Source: Pseudomonadota bacterium (lineage in GTDB: Bacteria > Pseudomonadota > Alphaproteobacteria > Caulobacterales > Caulobacteraceae). From it: a DNA stretch of 64,000 nucleotides. Position numbers and translations under genes: made by a program. Below are positions 63,144-64,000 of this stretch, in pieces; position 1 is the first letter of the stretch; each line of letters opens with the position of its first letter. Location of the stretch: NCBI GenBank assembly GCA_023432855.1, contig JAEZEZ010000093.1, forward strand, positions 4,334 to 68,333. Reading direction: 5' to 3'. The notes under the pieces are model-generated. The model had not been told where the DNA came from and searched no databases. It saw only the letters and a list, made by a program, of their open reading frames with translations.

Positions 63144-64000
63144 ATGGACGAAGACCGCAAGACCTTTACCGACGAAGAGGCGCTCAACTTTCACCGCAAG
63201 CCCACGCCGGGGAAGATCGCGGTCGTTCCCACCAAGCCGATGGCGACCCAGCGCGACCTGTCGCTGGCCTACTCACCGGGCGTCGCTGTTCCGGTGCTGG
63301 CCATCGCCGAGGATCCCGACCTCGCCTACGAGTACACGTCCAAGGGCAACCTGGTGGCCGTCATCTCCAACGGCACGGCCATCCTCGGCCTCGGGAATCT
63401 GGGGGGCCTGGCTTCCAAACCGGTGATGGAAGGCAAGGCGGTGCTGTTCAAGCGCTTCGCCGACGTTGATTCCATCGACCTTGAGGTGGCGACCGAAGAC
63501 GCAGACGCCTTCATCAACGCGGTCAAGCTGCTGGAACCCTCCTTCGGCGGCATCAACCTGGAAGACATCAAGGCGCCTGAGTGCTTCATCATTGAAAGCC
63601 GTCTCAAGGAGCTGATGAACATTCCGGTGTTCCATGACGATCAGCACGGCACCGCCATCATCTCCGCCGCTGGCCTCATCAACGCGCTTGAAGTCACCGG
63701 CAAGGACATCAAGTCCATCAAGATGGTGGTCAATGGCGCTGGCGCTGCGGCCATTGCCTGCACCGAACTCGCCAAGGCGCTGGGCGTGCCGCACAACAAC
63801 GTCATCATGTGCGACAGCAAGGGCGTGATCTATCAGGGCCGCACCGAGGGCATGAACCAGTGGAAGTCCGCGCACGCGGTGAAAACCTCGGCGCGTTCGC
63901 TCGCCGACGCCATGAAGGGCGCGGACGTGTTCTTCGGCCTGTCGGCCAAGGGCGCCGTCACCAAGGAGATGGTGAAGTCGATGGCCGACCAGCCCATCAT
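63144..64000 (+). CDS. maeB: NADP-dependent malic enzyme, N-terminal part
   Basis: These are the first 285 codons of a malic enzyme converting malate to pyruvate and CO2. LSLAYSPGVAVPVLAI, YTSKGNLVAVISNGTAILGLG, NIPVFHDDQHGTAII and the dinucleotide loop VVNGAGAAAIAC are diagnostic. The long form with a C-terminal phosphotransacetylase-like domain is likely from the family, but that part is beyond the window. Confidence 0.94.
   Translation, partial: MDEDRKTFTDEEALNFHRKPTPGKIAVVPTKPMATQRDLSLAYSPGVAVPVLAIAEDPDLAYEYTSKGNLVAVISNGTAILGLGNLGGLASKPVMEGKAVLFKRFADVDSIDLEVATEDADAFINAVKLLEPSFGGINLEDIKAPECFIIESRLKELMNIPVFHDDQHGTAIISAAGLINALEVTGKDIKSIKMVVNGAGAAAIACTELAKALGVPHNNVIMCDSKGVIYQGRTEGMNQWKSAHAVKTSARSLADAMKGADVFFGLSAKGAVTKEMVKSMADQPI

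Overview
The window is a 64 kb piece of a high-GC alphaproteobacterial chromosome, most likely from the family Caulobacteraceae (Caulobacter, Phenylobacterium or a close relative). I infer this from the strong GC bias, an FzlA-like division protein, a CelD/BcsL acyltransferase of the type found with holdfast genes, the short RNase D, the rpoN-hpf-ptsN block and ROSE-type heat-shock leaders. The genus is not proven. Almost everything is chromosomal housekeeping. I see no insertion sequence, prophage, integrase, CRISPR array or rRNA operon, and only one tRNA (Leu, CAG).

Layout. 0-8 kb, mostly minus strand: pheT (cut by the window edge), pheS, a DUF805-like membrane protein (plus strand), rplT, rpmI, an exported S9 peptidase, an MFS pump with its PadR regulator, and infC, which probably uses an AUU start. 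The usual infC-rpmI-rplT operon is therefore split by about 4 kb. 8-22 kb is a surface-polysaccharide precursor region: a GT4 glycosyltransferase, an alpha/beta hydrolase, the run galU-sqdB-epimerase, a Thr-rich lipoprotein, divergent glmS and glmM, a flavoprotein, a phosphomannomutase/phosphoglucomutase, kdsD with a coupled one-helix protein, gpmA and a stand-alone RibD-type deaminase. 22-32 kb: a pentapeptide-repeat protein, an Hsp20 with a ROSE RNA thermometer, two tandem exported methyltransferase-like proteins coupled to a lysophospholipase-like hydrolase, a PraR-like regulator, a PRC-barrel-like exported protein, typA, and a DUF2975/Cro-type regulator pair with a 38-residue membrane peptide.

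32-50 kb: an AT-rich repeat-bearing spacer, then rdgB-hemW-rsmI-yraN-sirB1 on the plus strand, glutamine-dependent nadE, an orphan double ABC ATPase, the acyltransferase, threonine ammonia-lyase, an FKBP lipoprotein, queG, fzlA, a CDF metal exporter, a citrate-synthase homologue with an HTH domain and a missing catalytic His, uppP, a small membrane protein, an NDUFA9-like reductase and tRNA-Leu. 50-57 kb: rnd, lptC-lptA-lptB, a sulfotransferase, rpoN-hpf-ptsN, DUF1150 and a second ROSE-controlled Hsp20. 57-64 kb: glnD, mutS and the start of an NADP malic enzyme.

Themes. Envelope building is spread through the window: galU, sqdB, glmS, glmM, the mutase, kdsD, uppP, lptC/A/B, glycosyl-, acyl- and sulfotransferases. 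Nitrogen control (rpoN, ptsN, glnD) and heat-shock translation control (two ROSE elements) cluster near 53-60 kb. The least explained parts are the galU-sqdB run, the exported methyltransferase pair with its hydrolase, the DUF2975 locus with its repeat-rich upstream region, and the degenerate citrate-synthase/HTH protein.
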